Origin: Polytrichum commune
Lineage: Eukaryota; Streptophyta; Polytrichopsida; Polytrichales; Polytrichaceae
Length of the DNA stretch: 64,000 nt
Direction of reading: 5' to 3'
Assembly (NCBI GenBank): GCA_950295325.1
Contig: OX485806.1
Span: 28,026,001 to 28,090,000 of the forward strand
Positions 12,517 to 24,430 of the stretch are shown one piece after another (positions within the stretch are counted from its first letter, which is position 1; each line of letters opens with the position of its first letter). The translations under genes were made by a program, and so were the position numbers. The notes beneath the pieces were generated by a model that did not search any database, was not told the origin of the DNA, and was given only the letters and a program-made list of their open reading frames with translations.

Positions 12517-14384
12517 TTAGTAAAATTCTTCTGGGAAGCGAGGTTTTGGAATTGCTTGAACCGGAGTCGCCATTAACGAAACCAAACTTGATTTGGATTC
12601 TGACATGTCGAAGTTGTCGAGACCATTAGGAGGTGACCAATCAAATGCTTGAACAAGGCTAGCAGTCAACATGTGAACTGTGACTAGAGCCATTGACCAA
12701 GCCGGACATTGGCGTCGGCCTGTTCCAAATGGCATCAATTGGTAATGTTGACCATTGGCTTCCAATTTTGCAAGCGGTGATCCTTCTGTGAAGCGCTCGG
12801 GGTTGAATTTCAACGGATCCTCCCAAATGCGAGGGTCACGCCCCATTCCCCACACATTGACAAACATGCGTGTGTTTGCTGGGATTTCATATCCTGCGAT
12901 TTTGCAAGCTGAGCGAGATTCATGAGGAAGCAGGAGGGGCGCAGGAGGATGCAGGCGAAACGTTTCCTTGACTACGGCTTGCAAGTAGTGTAATTTTGGA
13001 ATATCATTTTCTGTAACTTTGCGGTGTGTGCCTACCACGTTGTCGATTTCGTATTGGAGTTTCTGCATAAGATTTGGGTGTTTGATGAGGTTGGCCATAG
13101 TCCATTCGGTTGGTGAGACAGAGGTTTCCGTCCCAGCAGCAAATGTTTCCTGCATCAATGAAGTGAAACAATGGTGTCAAGATTGTTTTACATTCCTTCT
13201 TTTACATTCCTTCTTTTACATACATTCTTGGATTTCTTTCCTTTCTTCTAATCTTTAAACTTACATGACAAGTACAATTTTGGGCTAAGTAAGGTCCCCT
13301 TTACGCTAGCTCGAGTTGAGATCTTGAAACTTGTTGTTGACAAGCTTTCATCCAATACTCAAACTATGAGAATTGGACCATTCTTGAAAACTCTTAATAA
13401 TTTGAGCACACTGGCCATGCTCAAAGAGGTATCTACCTAGGGGATGGTAAGCGCATACATGACTAGTAGCCAAAAATTGTTTGATAGCCCATTATCTTGG
13501 GGCCCAAAAAAATGAGAGCTCAAATCCTTGAGCAACCTCCATGACTTGGAAACCTTGTAAAATGTTCAAGGATTTCCTTCATCCAAGTGGAGAGCACTGC
13601 TAACAAACCCATATACTTCTCTATCCATGCAAAGATTTCATGCGTATCATTCAACATTGTGTCCATGATCAAAGTGGTTATGTTCCATAAACAACTTGAG
13701 TGGATGCATGTTTGCATGCTACCACAACTCATTATCGATTCTTTTTCTGGTAGTCCATAACCTTTGTTCTTGAGGTGGCATGTCAATTATGGACTAGATA
13801 TTCAACGAGAGGAGAGTAGATGATGAGCCGTAGGAGCCACGAGTCATTCACCTACTCAAATTGGTTATCAATCATAATCGACCAACTCGTGAACAAAATG
13901 TGAGAATCATGAATGACATCATGCCTTCATGGATGCAAAACTGTGATGAATGCTGACAAGCCTTGTGCTTTTGGATTAGTGATCGGTTATGAAACTTACC
14001 CAAATGACACCTCTGATGTTTGCCTCCGTGATCGGCACTTCCCCCTTCCCTTGCTTCGTTAGAAGGGCATCTGTCATGTCCACATCCACATGTGAATCTC
14101 CATCTTCTTTCCTCTTCACCTGCCGTTCCCTTAAAATCTTTGTCAGAATATTGTCAAACCGAGGTTTCAAAGCCATGACACGTTTTTGGAAGCCACCAAT
14201 GTCAGCCCACTTGAGGAAGGGAAGACAATCCCCTGGCAGAATGCTTCCGAGCAAGAAAATCAATTCCGAAAACACGAACGTGAACTCTTTTGCATCTTCT
14301 GTCTCCTGGTCTTCATCCAGAGGGTAAAATCGTTTGCTCAGGATGATTTGTGAAATAAAGTTTGTGGTGAGCATCCAGAGTCTT

Positions 14385-14484
14385 GGGTTAAGTTCCAGGG
14401 GAGTATTTGGACTTGATTTCACATGACGCAGAATGGGTTAAGTTCCAGGGGAGTATTTGGACTTGATTTCACATGACGCAGAAT
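14385..14484. repeat. 50-bp exact tandem duplication in P450 exon 3
   Basis: The 50 bases beginning GGGTTAAGTTCCAGGGGAGT occur twice back to back (14385-14434 and 14435-14484) with no differences seen. As 50 is not a multiple of three, translation runs from ...ELNP into a stop within five codons. The exactness points to a very recent event or an assembly artefact. Confidence 0.9.
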
Positions 14485-15699
14485 GAACTTTGACAAGCTA
14501 TCAACTTCCTGCGCCCGGATGCGTTGCGCATTTTGAATACTCCTCGGGGACATGATTTCCATCACGAATATCTTCCGTAGGTTCCGCCATGACTCATTTG
14601 CAGATTGATTTCCAATAGCTGACAAGTGCAACCGCAGATTTAAATGTCAACCCACAAGACTTCATTTTATGGTTGTGTATAACCACACTAGTAGAGGAAG
14701 GGTTCTTTTCGACATAATATGGTCCATTTGGCATACCTCTCATTGAGGACTCGTTAAAAACAAAATGGTGTCCACAAAATTCAATTTGACACAAAATCTG
14801 ATCTTTTGTGTGGACTTCGGTTGACACATGTTAATTGGGTTGGATCCAAAACATCTCATCTTCTTACTAGTGCCATATCATATCATGTCCAAATTTTGGC
14901 CTTCAATGTCTAGTTGTGCCACCAAGACATAATTCAATTTTAGTATGACAACAATGAGTTGTAGCTCTTCGTCCTTTGATCTTGGCCAACTTTTCATACT
15001 AAGACTAAGAACTGTTTAAAAGTATTGTGAAGCCTACAACATGTTTGTGGTAAGATCAAACAATCTTGTTCATGAGTCAATTCTTGACTCTATATGAGGA
15101 GACACATTATCACCCGCAATTGATGACCATGTGATGGACTCACCACTACGACCTCCGATAATAGACCCCTCTGCAAACGCAATTTGAGTAGGTTACGCAA
15201 CTACTACACCAACTTATGATAGCCTATGACAAGGCTCCTTGCACCCATTACCTATACGCACCTTGGTTTGCGACCACGAGGAGCTCGTTAACAATTATGT
15301 GTGGTCGATTGGAGAACACAACGTCATGGTTTTTGAACACTTCTTTTGCCAATTCAGAGGATGAAATGACAATCGCTCCTCTCAACCCAAACCTGAGGTA
15401 CATGATGGGCCCATGTCTTGCAGAAAGATTGTTTAATGATTTATATAAAGGTGAGCCAAGCAAATGGAGGTGACCAATTATGGGCCATCCTGGAGGGCTT
15501 GGTGGTAGATTCCTAGTACAAAACAAACACCGAATTTGTCAAATTTCATATTATCATAGCAATAATAGAAATACCTAGACTAGATAGAGCTTGCTGAGTT
15601 GAGATGGCAAAGTGTATTTCCATACAAGCTTAAAGTTCCAAACTACCCACTACTTTGGCATTCTGGACTCTATGATTCTATTGTTGGTAACGTAAACGA

Positions 15700-16012
15700 G
15701 CCTAAATCCAACATCTTAGTAATCCAAACAGCTATATGTGAGTGCTATGTGGTTAGGTGTGGATGTGAGAAAGGACACCAAGAAGACATGTGTATATTAA
15801 AGATTGGACTTGTATGGAAATACACTTCGTCATCTCAACTCAACAAAATCTATCTGTTGACATCAGCTCCAAAAATTATGAGGCAAATGGCTTCGAGGCC
15901 ACGGTTTGGATTCGCTAATCATCTCTCAGTAATCGCGTGTTTCGTATTTTGTGGGGAGTGGGTGCATAGAGAAAAGTATCTAAACAACACATGTCTACCT
16001 TAACGTCTACCT
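15700..16012. repeat. Family R repeat in P450 intron 1
   Basis: Starts near GAGCCTAAATCCAACATC and ends GTCTACCTT within about five bases of the exon 1 donor. It aligns with 49870-50240 (GTGGTTAGGTGTGGAT; GAGATTGGAC-like; TTTCGTATT/TTTCATATCC; CTACCTTA). The segmental copies at 21400 and 29270 include its right half. No coding capacity. Confidence 0.6.
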
Positions 16013-16015
16013 TAC

Positions 16016-16575
16016 CTGCTGCAAACCCATCTGCACAGGAAAATTATGGGTAGAACGACGAGCGCCAATAATGCCATCGCCAGCGTCGTGTTGCAACTCA
16101 GATCGCCGCCTGTCTTGTGACATATTGATTCTGCACCTCGCAACCCACTCATCATCCAAGTCGAAAAAGTGGACCCGGTGCTGCTGGAGTTATTAGACGC
16201 CATCGCCAATCGACGTAATGACCCCGGAGTCTCTCAGTATTCGGTAATATCTGTTTACACAGCAATCGACGCACTGGGCGAGAGGCAATATACAATGCAT
16301 CAGACAACAGATCAATATTATTATTTGTCCAAGACTGCATATATGTGAAGTGGTGGAAATCTCATTCCAACGTTTCAACTAACTTGTGAGGGCAGTGATT
16401 TATGTGAACAGACTCAAGTTCACAGCCACTTTTTCTGTGAGTGTCGACCGAGGAAAGAAATGTTGATGACAGTTGAAGTTGATTCTAGCTACCTGGCTTC
16501 ATCTCAGAAGTCCATCATGATGCTTTTGGGTTAGAGTGTCAACTTCAACACCGGATCACATCAACAAATCCTGCC
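16016..16575 (-). promoter_or_regulatory. P450 exon 1 with upstream region, copy 0
   Basis: Exon 1 (16203-16016) and about 370 bases upstream of the ATG are shared nearly identically with 21613-22170 and 29482-29970. This copy is the only one followed by the rest of the P450. Its upstream side is cut at 16575 by the MULE target site AATCCTGCC (16567-16575). No TATA or specific element is assigned with confidence. Confidence 0.6.
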
Positions 16576-17428
16576 GGAGGACGTTAAGTACCCCCCGACG
16601 AACTTTTCGGGGGGGAATATTCTGTCAGGGGCAGCCCCCGACATTTTTTCTGCACCCGCCCGAAAACTGCTGCCCGCCCGCCCGATTTCCAAAAAACTAG
16701 TGTACTTGCATTTTTGAAGGCTACTTGTCCACAAATCCCATATTGAGTGCACTTCATTTTCAAGGTCTCAAATCCAATATATATGTTCACTTCCATTGAG
16801 TAAATAAGCAATTGACTAGATTTCATTTTCAAAGTGAATCCGTCAATAAAGCATGTAATTAACTTGGAAGTCAAAAATATTAAAAAATCCCCATTAATAT
16901 TGAGGTTATAATTTTTGTCACTTACAATTGAAAGGGACTTTGTCATTCTAAAATGAAACTAAAATTTATGATTTGTTTTTTTATTTTTTTATTTTATTTT
17001 ATATAAGATATTGTTATATTGTTATATTTTATATGTAAAAATAAATCATAAATTTTAGTTTCATTTTAGAATGACAAAGTCCCTTTCAATTGTAAGTGAC
17101 AAAAATTATAACCTCAATATTAATGGGGATTTTTTAATATTTTTGACTTCCAAGTTAATTACATGCTTTATTGACAGATTCACTTTGAAAATGAAATCTA
17201 GTCAATTGCTTATTTACTCAATGGAAGTGGACATATATATTGGATTTGAGACCTTGAAAATGAAGTGCACTCAATATGGGATTTGTGGACAAGTAGCCTT
17301 CAAAAATGCAAGTACACTAGTTTTTTGGAAATCGGGCGGGTGCAGAAAAAATGTCGGGGGCTGCCCCCTGACAAAATATTCCCCCCCCCCCCCCCGGAAA
17401 GTTCGTGGGGGGGTACTTAACGTCCTCC
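16576..17428. mobile_element. Fold-back MULE, 853 bp, 9-bp target duplication
   Basis: GGAGGACGTTAAGTACC at the left end is mirrored at the right. AATCCTGCC flanks both ends (16567-16575 and 17429-17437). The arms are about 410 bases each and nearly perfect, leaving only a ~50-base AT loop around 16990-17040, so the element is almost pure inverted repeat with no coding room. The inner arm sequence is the same family as the element at 6064, while the outer ~100 bases have diverged. It sits exactly at the junction between the P450 head and the first segmental duplicate. Confidence 0.9.
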
Positions 17429-18391
17429 AATCCTGCCATGTTGGAATCAATGCCAAATTTTGTTAAATACCTATAGTAGTAGAAACAAGTGGATGTGATG
17501 GGACACCCCTTGCCAGAGAGAGGGAATTATTGCTTATGAGCAAACTTCTCATCCATGCAATAAAAAATTTGGACTCCTATATGTTTATGCGTCATTCATC
17601 TCAAATGACTTGGACTAGACTAATTTGGGATCTTTAAAGCTTATATTGAAGTGAAGTCAACTTTTTAAAAAAAACAACCTACTAGTTACACACTACTTTA
17701 GGGATTTCATTGGATAAATGAAAGGTGTGCACTGTAATGCTATGATTCGCCTAAGTTACCTTCAAACGAAGGTGTGGTATGGGTGCTTATGAATGTGATC
17801 TCTGTATGCACTCTTATTAGGGGTGCACCTTATTGACCTATATGATGTCATTACCCTAATACTTCTCTTTAGTTGAAATAAGCAAAAAGTCTTATGGGAC
17901 TAAACGTACATCAAGATGGTTTCAAAAAGGCTAACCCCCTAGAATGATGGAGTGCATTGACCTTTGTGATATAGAGGTTAATGTTAACATAATAGGATGA
18001 AAGACTTGAGGTTACCTAGTATTATAATATGAACTAAGGAGTGAAGCGTATTTCTAATGTAGTCATAGAGTAGTTGAATAGTTAGGGCCAGGTGAATAGT
18101 TAGGCTTTGGGCCATGTAGTTGTTACAACGTTAACAACTCTCATACAAATATGAAAGCAATCCACAATACAAATGACATGGTGTGTTGTCTTGGTAATAC
18201 GTGGGTAATCTATGGCCAATTCCATACCTATGCCATGTGAAACCCATTTGAAAATGACCACTACTAAGGGTGGAAGAGGTACAAAATCTAGGTTTATATT
18301 AAGTAGTGTTATATGGTGCAATAATAAGTTTTGGACCAATAAGCAATTTGTAGCCCAATGAGTGTTTTAGGATCAACAATAACTTACTGGT

Positions 18392-18915
18392 CCCGGGTAG
18401 GGCACTCATACATGTATTTAATAACCCATGTGCGACGGAAGGGTATTTATCATGGGGCTATTTATCTAAGAAATTGGAATTCTTTACACCCTATCAGTAC
18501 AGATAAATCTAAATTTTATCATTTTAGATGACCCTATTTGTATTTATAAAGTCGCAAGTGAACTAGTTTCTAGTACCCTATGTTCCTTATAATTTTTATA
18601 TATGACCCCATGAATGATGAATCATAGGACTCTTGAAAGTTTATAGTGAAAATTCAATAAAACAATGTCTAGACTGAAGACATCAAACAATGTTTTTTTT
18701 CTCTACCTACTATTCCCAACCCTATTTTAGATTGAAAGAATTAGATAAATTGATGCATTATATGGTACCCTTATTTTTTTGTACACACAAATTTGTAATT
18801 GAAGAGGTGCTTCATTATATCGAAGAATTGTATAAATTTTCTCACAAATGAATAAAAAATACCCTACATTCTTTCTCACATGGTTTAATAAATTTTCGCG
18901 AGTGCCCTACCTGGG
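18392..18915. mobile_element. TIR element with 8-bp target duplication, present only in copy 1
   Basis: The termini CCCGGGTAGGGCACTC and GAGTGCCCTACCTGGG are inverted repeats. TTACTGGT flanks both ends (18384-18391 and 18916-18923) and occurs once at the matching place in copy 2 (25576-25583). An 8-bp duplication fits the hAT superfamily, but the terminal bases are not the usual CAGGG, so the superfamily is left open. The inside is AT-rich and non-coding. Confidence 0.8.
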
Positions 18916-21612
18916 TTACTGGTCCATGAATCAATAACATATGGTTTACTACTTTAGTAATTACTAGTCTACCGCAACAATAAGCTATGGTTTGGTGTGG
19001 AAATAATTGTAGATTTAGTGTGGTATTTCATGGTTTTATTGAAGTAAGTTGTGGTAGCTGCAATAGTTTCCAATTAAGGTTCTAATTAGGTTTAGGGTTT
19101 TGCTACATAAGATAAGGCAAAGGACTTTCCAGAAGTTAGTTGACAAAGTTGTGTTAGTTGTTGGAGTAGAGTTGTTGGAATTAGTTTGGTAAGTCCGTGA
19201 AGAAAGGGTGAAGAAAAATTCAATAAGAAACAAATAGAAAATTAGTACAATTAATTCACAACCTACATATGTTTGTATAGTTGTATAAGAAATGAGCGTT
19301 TTATCGTCTAATATGGTGGGGATCCATTAATACCAGATAGTTAGGTAAAAATCGTCACAAATCCAACCTTTATTACCGGTGAGAGTCCACTATTTGATGA
19401 AGATATTGTTCATGGTCTTTTGTGGAATGGATTTTACACCACATCGTTGAGGGAATAGCACTTGGATTATCCATTGTCATTGGCCAAAGTTGGTGCTCTT
19501 CTTGAAGATTTCTTACATCTGACTTACACCCACCACTATTATTGGCCAAAGTGGTATTGTTTTACACGTAATGCCGCACAAGATTAGTTGTTTTCAACAC
19601 ACGACAACAAATTCCAAAAACTAACCGCTTTGTTTAGGACTTCCATTTTTGTCGCAAAGGACTTTAATGACAATTGATTTTTTAGTCATTATGGACAATT
19701 TGTAACAAACACGTAGGTGTTATCCACATGACGTGACATGCTAGGTGCAATAAAATATAAGGTATTTAATAATTATTCGAGGTTAAAATTTGAAGAATTT
19801 TATATAAAATATAGGGGGCGGATTAATGTTGAAAACCTTTGATAAGAAAATACCATGTAATATAACATGAGTAATTCTATTGTATTTTTTATTAGAGAAT
19901 AGCCTTGAAAAAGGGTATCCTAAGTTAAGTACTATGTAGGCTCAAATGGAATGAATGAAAATTACTTCATGCAACATTCGTGTCAGTATATTTGAGACAT
20001 TATTTGATGCTTGAAATTATTTTGTAAATGTTATACGAACTCTTGGACAATTGTGTTTCTTAACACACAAGATTTTAAGGTTGTACTCTACTTGCACTCT
20101 CCATTACAATCTTGTTGGTGTAATTAATTTGTATTGCATTTTCTTCTTGCCATACCACAACAATGCAATCCCATTATTAAAATGCCAATTCACAATGCAC
20201 CCCCCCGTCAGCTAATGCTTAAAGTTTATCAAAACACTTTTAGAAAAATAGGGTATTTAATATTGAATGCACTCTAGATTTCAAATTGCCAATAGGGTAA
20301 TAAAATTTTAAACTCAATAGATTTGTTGTAATTTAGGAACTCCTAGTATTTTAATTCCCAAAGATGATATCCCCCTTGAAAATAAGTGGTTGTCGCAAGT
20401 GTCTCCAAAAATTTACTATGAGTGCCCCCCCCCCCCAGGGCTAGATGTTAGAGTCATATAGGACAATCCCAAACACATGGCATTAATGTGCACTATCATG
20501 CTCACTCGGCCTTCCATGTCACTATTACCAATTCATATCATCATGTGAGGTGGCAATGATGCACATGTTTGCATTTTAGGCCCTTCAAGCGAATGTCGCA
20601 TGAAGTAAGGCACATTTAGAGATTTACCTCCCTCCCTCATTGTTTGAAGCTATTTTTTGACGCATTTAGTATATCACCTTCTTGATGAATTGGATTTGTG
20701 TGAACATGCCTCCACCAATTGGATGTATCCCGTCGGAAGGTAGATGAAAAAATTGAAGCATTGTGTTTGCAACATAGCATGACTAGAGGTTTCAATGTTG
20801 AAGGGGCAAATGACATATGAGTACCTAGGATTTATAACAAAGTGTTTACAAAAAGAAGAAGTTGTTGATCGATGAGTTTGAGATACAAATGATAAGTATG
20901 CATATGCAGAGGAGGTGCTAGTAAGGATACATAAGTACATGATGTCATTGGCTTTATGAGAGCTTGCCCATCAATATTCTATGTTGAAAAACATATTACT
21001 CATGACACCTTGGCATGAGTGATCCTCACTATTTTTGTGAATTTTTATTTACTTCATAGTGTATAGTCTTGAATGACTACATTATTACCTATCAAAGACT
21101 TTTATATTGTGACTTAAACCCCAATGAATGTGCAGGCAAAGACAAACATGAAACAAGTCCCAACATTTGAACATTTGAAAATTAAATGACAGATATATTG
21201 TACAATGATTGTGTTGATCTCAACAATGCAAATGACATGCACATAATTTTTCTATACAATAAACCCTCACAATGAGCTACTTGATATACAAGGATGAAGG
21301 CATTTGGAAACCGCTTTTGTGTGGAGGACCCACAATCCATGATGCATACGACATTGGTGTTGCATTTACTTCTGTATGCCTTCTACGTGTGTATAAGAGA
21401 TTGGATTTGTATGGAAAGACACTTCGTCATCTCAACTCAACAAAATCTATCTGTTGACACTAGCTCCAAAAATTATGAGGCAAATGGCTCCGAGGCCACG
21501 GTTTGGATTCGCTAATCATCTCTCAGTAATCGCGTGTTTCGTATTTTGTGGGGAGTGGGTGCATAGAGAAAAGTATCTAAACAACATATGTCTACCTTAA
21601 CGTCTACCTTAC

Positions 21613-21800
21613 CTGCTGCAAACCCATGTGCACAGGAAAATTATGGGTAGAACGACGAGCGCCAATAATGCGATCGCCAGCTTCGTGTTGCAACTCAGAT
21701 CGCCGCCTGTCTTGTGACATATTGATTCTGCACCTCGCAACCCACTCATCATCCAAGTCGAAAAAGTGGACCCGGTGCTGCTGGAGTTATTAGACGCCAT
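21613..21800 (-). pseudogene. Duplicated P450 first exon (copy 1)
   Basis: Nearly identical to P450 exon 1 at 16203-16016: same ATG, open frame, hydrophobic anchor (LLALVVLPIIFLC) and intact donor (CAGCAG|GTAAGG). Differences include Thr to Lys before the anchor and Arg to Thr after it. No exon 2 follows on the minus strand for at least 4 kb, so this is an orphan first exon with its promoter. If transcribed, it could give a short anchored peptide or splice into the distant P450 exons at 15512; both are speculation. Confidence 0.75.
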
Positions 21801-22313
21801 CGCCAATCGACGTAATGACCCCGGAGTCTCTCAGTATTCGGTAATATCTGTTTACACAGCAATCGACGCACTGGGCGAGAGGCAATATACAATGCATCAG
21901 ACAACAGATCAATATTATTATTTGTCCAAGACTGCATATATGTGAAGTGGTGGAAATCTCATTCCAACGTTTCAACTAACTTGTGAGGGCAGTGATTTAT
22001 GTGAACAGACTCAAGTTCACAGCCACTTTTTCTGTGAGTGTCGACCGAGGAAAGAAATGTTGATGACAGTTGAAGTTGATTCTAGCTACCTGGCTTCATC
22101 TCAGAAGTCCATCATGATGCTTTTGGGTTAGAGTGTCAACTTCAACACCGGATCACATCAACAAATCCTGCTATGAAACAAAGATTCTTCATCAGCAAGA
22201 TCCACGATTTCAGAATGTTGTGAGCTGGACTACCACTGTCTCTTGATGTAGTTAATTTCTTATCTGTTTGGCTTTTCCCTAACTTTCCGTTGAGGGTGTA
22301 ACGTTTGGAGTTA

Positions 22314-22812
22314 GGGCCACTTCACACACGAGCCAAGAGCCATGACCATTAAATTGTGAGAGCCCACAAGAAAGTGTCCGAAGGCCATCCCAACACACCT
22401 CCAAGATCATGTAGAGTGGTCACGGACCCTCAAGTGTAGTGTGAAGTCATATGTGACCGGGTCCTCAACCGCATTGTATTCCAATGAATTTCCATTCATA
22501 CGGGTCCTCGCACATGATAAAATAGAATAAACCAACGGTTATGAACGTTCGGACTGCAATGGTCTCCCGGTTTTGTGTTAGGCCTACCTCCAAGAGGTGG
22601 TTTTTGAAAATAATCCAAGTGACCATGAAACACGATCCATTCGATGCCATGTAGGAATCTATGTAGACTTTACATCCATCTTGCATTCACATACTCCATT
22701 GGTCCCCCAAGCGTAGTGTGAAGTGAACTTGGACCATCTCTGGATTTTCCACCAACGAGAGTGCTTGAAGTGTAATGGCCACGGGCTCTCAGTCTCATGT
22801 GTGAAGTGGCCC
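22314..22812. mobile_element. Tourist-like MITE (PIF/Harbinger type), present only in copy 1
   Basis: GGGCCACTTCACACACGAG at the left end is mirrored by CTCATGTGTGAAGTGGCCC at the right. TTA flanks both ends (22311-22313, 22813-22815). Copy 2 reads GGAGTTAGTAATGG at 30138-30140 with a single TTA, the empty site. TTA duplications with short TIRs and no coding capacity are the mark of Tourist MITEs. Relatives: 9257-9423, 24271-24430, 49003-49408. Confidence 0.85.
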
Positions 22813-23048
22813 TTAGTAATGGTGCATTTGGGGATATTACATTGCCAAGGATAATAAGGCATGTGGGTGTAATTTGGTTCGTTTGTCATGTTCTCCAAAT
22901 TCTACCAAGTAGATTTACACAACAAAAATCATGTGGCATTAGCAAATCTACAACAAAACATATGCAAAAATCGGATTGAGAATCGGACCTCCCCTAATAT
23001 AGTTATGATAATGGGAAGTGCATATTTGTCGAATTCTTAACTAGATAC

Positions 23049-23499
23049 TGTCGCGGCCTGCAACTAGTTAATTAGTAGTAAGTAGGCCTAACCAACTAGT
23101 TATTAAGTAGTAAGTAGGCCTAAGCAACTAGTTATTTAGTAGTAAGTAGGCCTAGAAAGGAATTATACTTAGTTGCCTAATCCGCCTAGCCACGTAGCCA
23201 CGTAGCCACCAAGCCCGCCTAGCCCAACAAGAGCCTAAAGGTGGGCTCCCCGAAATAAGACATGAGGCCGACGGCATAAGTGAGCCCACCAATGTCCACC
23301 CCTCTAGAACCGGCCCGCGTATAGTAAAGATCTTCCCCCGCCATAAATGGTTCATATAGCGGCCCTCGTCCGGCCCGCCAAGAAATTAGTTTAATTTAAG
23401 ATACTCCGACATCGCACGTAAAATCCCAAATGACGTGACTGCAAATCACGAGCGTGGTGGCATTAACAAAAGGCGTGGTGGTTTTAACAATTCCCTAAA
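23049..23499. repeat. Spacer with a ~35-bp triplicated unit
   Basis: Between the segmental copies lies a unit of the form CAACTAGTTATTAAGTAGTA followed by AGTAGGCCTAA, three times in tandem (about 23060-23155). A GC-richer stretch of unknown origin follows. The minus-strand frame at 23152-23355 has no recognisable domain. Confidence 0.6.
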
Positions 23500-24270
23500 T
23501 TTAGGTGTCAAACTCCGAAAAGTTGCACCTCCAAGTTAAGTGAAAAGGGGGGGGGGGGGGGGCTTAAGATCTGAATCTTGTTTTTGAAAAAGTAAAATTT
23601 AACTGGAGACAGAAGGCTAAATGTATTAAGAAACAAGGAAAATGCGCCCACCATGAGAGAAAGCAAGGCCCTCGGATGCGAAACACCGCCACATAAAGAG
23701 TAACACCACCATTACCCCACCATAAACAAACCCCGGCCCCAACAAATCAAGGACAAACCCCACCCCATGTGCCATTAAGATCTCGAGTTGTACAAGCCAA
23801 GTTTGCACCACGATTCATGGAGATGAATCACAACTTCCCATATTTGGGAAGGATTCCTCATTAGTACTGTCCTTACTTTGAAGGCTTTAAGGATGGATTC
23901 GCTCCCTAATTGACGCCAATTTGATTCACTGGTGCCAATATTCTTTAAGTACGTCCATTAATAGTAAATATGGGTTGGCAAATCCATCATTGCAAGAAAA
24001 TCTGGACATTCAACTTCCCAGGGCCAGTGTCCAGGGAATTTTGGACAAAATCGGTCACAATCATTGTAATTTCAAAGTCCAACCGGTTACATGTTGTGCT
24101 CTTTCAGTTTTCATTATCAATTTGAAGTATACTCCATAGATTCCTCTAAAATGATCTGTAATTTTTTTAAAGTTTTGAACTTCAATTGGTTATTTCTCAA
24201 ACTCAACCGGTTCATTTATAACTTAGGGGTTGGTTCTCCCCATTCATTGCTCATAGCCGGAGTAAACATA
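23500..24270. repeat. Dispersed repeat family A, copy 3
   Basis: Matches 700-1090 and 5700-6050, then passes directly into the part that continues at 8871 in copy 2. It shows TTTGAAGGCTTTAAGG at 23877, so it too lacks the MULE. It contains a run of about 17 G near 23548-23565. Confidence 0.75.
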
Positions 24271-24430
24271 GGGCCACTTCACACACAAGATTGAAGGCCC
24301 GTTACCACTGCATTCTAAGATCTCTCATTGGTCGAAAAGGCGAGACCATCCAAGTTCACTTCACACTAGAAGGTGAAAGTCCAAAGGCCCTCACATGGTC
24401 ACGGCCCTTGGCTCATGTGTGAAGTGGCCC
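24271..24430. mobile_element. Tourist-like MITE, short copy
   Basis: Bounded by GGGCCACTTCACACAC and CTCATGTGTGAAGTGGCCC and about 160 bp long. It is near-identical to 9257-9423 and lies at the same place relative to family A. Confidence 0.65.

Larger units (their letters stand above)
12517..16203 (-). pseudogene. Cytochrome P450 (A-type, four exons), frameshifted by a 50-bp tandem duplication
   Basis: Exons (minus): 16203-16016, 15512-15262, 14618-14000, 13149-12517, all with GT-AG borders and matching phases. P450s are haem monooxygenases anchored in the ER. Exon 1 gives an N-terminal region ending in a hydrophobic anchor (LALVVLPIIFLCRW). Exon 2 opens with the proline hinge LPPSPPGWPIIGHL. 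Exon 3 carries the WRNLRKI C-helix. Exon 4 has the I-helix AAGTETS, ETFR (ExxR), FNPERF, and haem loop FGTGRRQCPA with the cysteine ligand. The junction before ETFAAG is the conserved A-type intron position; the first two introns are unusual. The haem loop has CPA where CPG is usual. A 50-bp repeat at 14385-14484 shifts the frame in exon 3; without it the exons sum to about 546 residues. No other lesion is seen, so an intact allele is possible. The family within the CYP71 clan is not assigned. Confidence 0.85.
17438..23048. repeat. Segmental duplication, copy 1
   Basis: Begins ATGTTGGAATCAATGCC and ends TTCTTAACTAGATAC. The block is collinear with 24448-30375 at high identity apart from insertions private to each copy. 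It contains the repeat fragment at 19045, a private TIR element (18392-18915), the P450 promoter plus exon 1 (21613-22170) and a private Tourist-like MITE (22314-22812). No complete gene is present. Confidence 0.85.
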
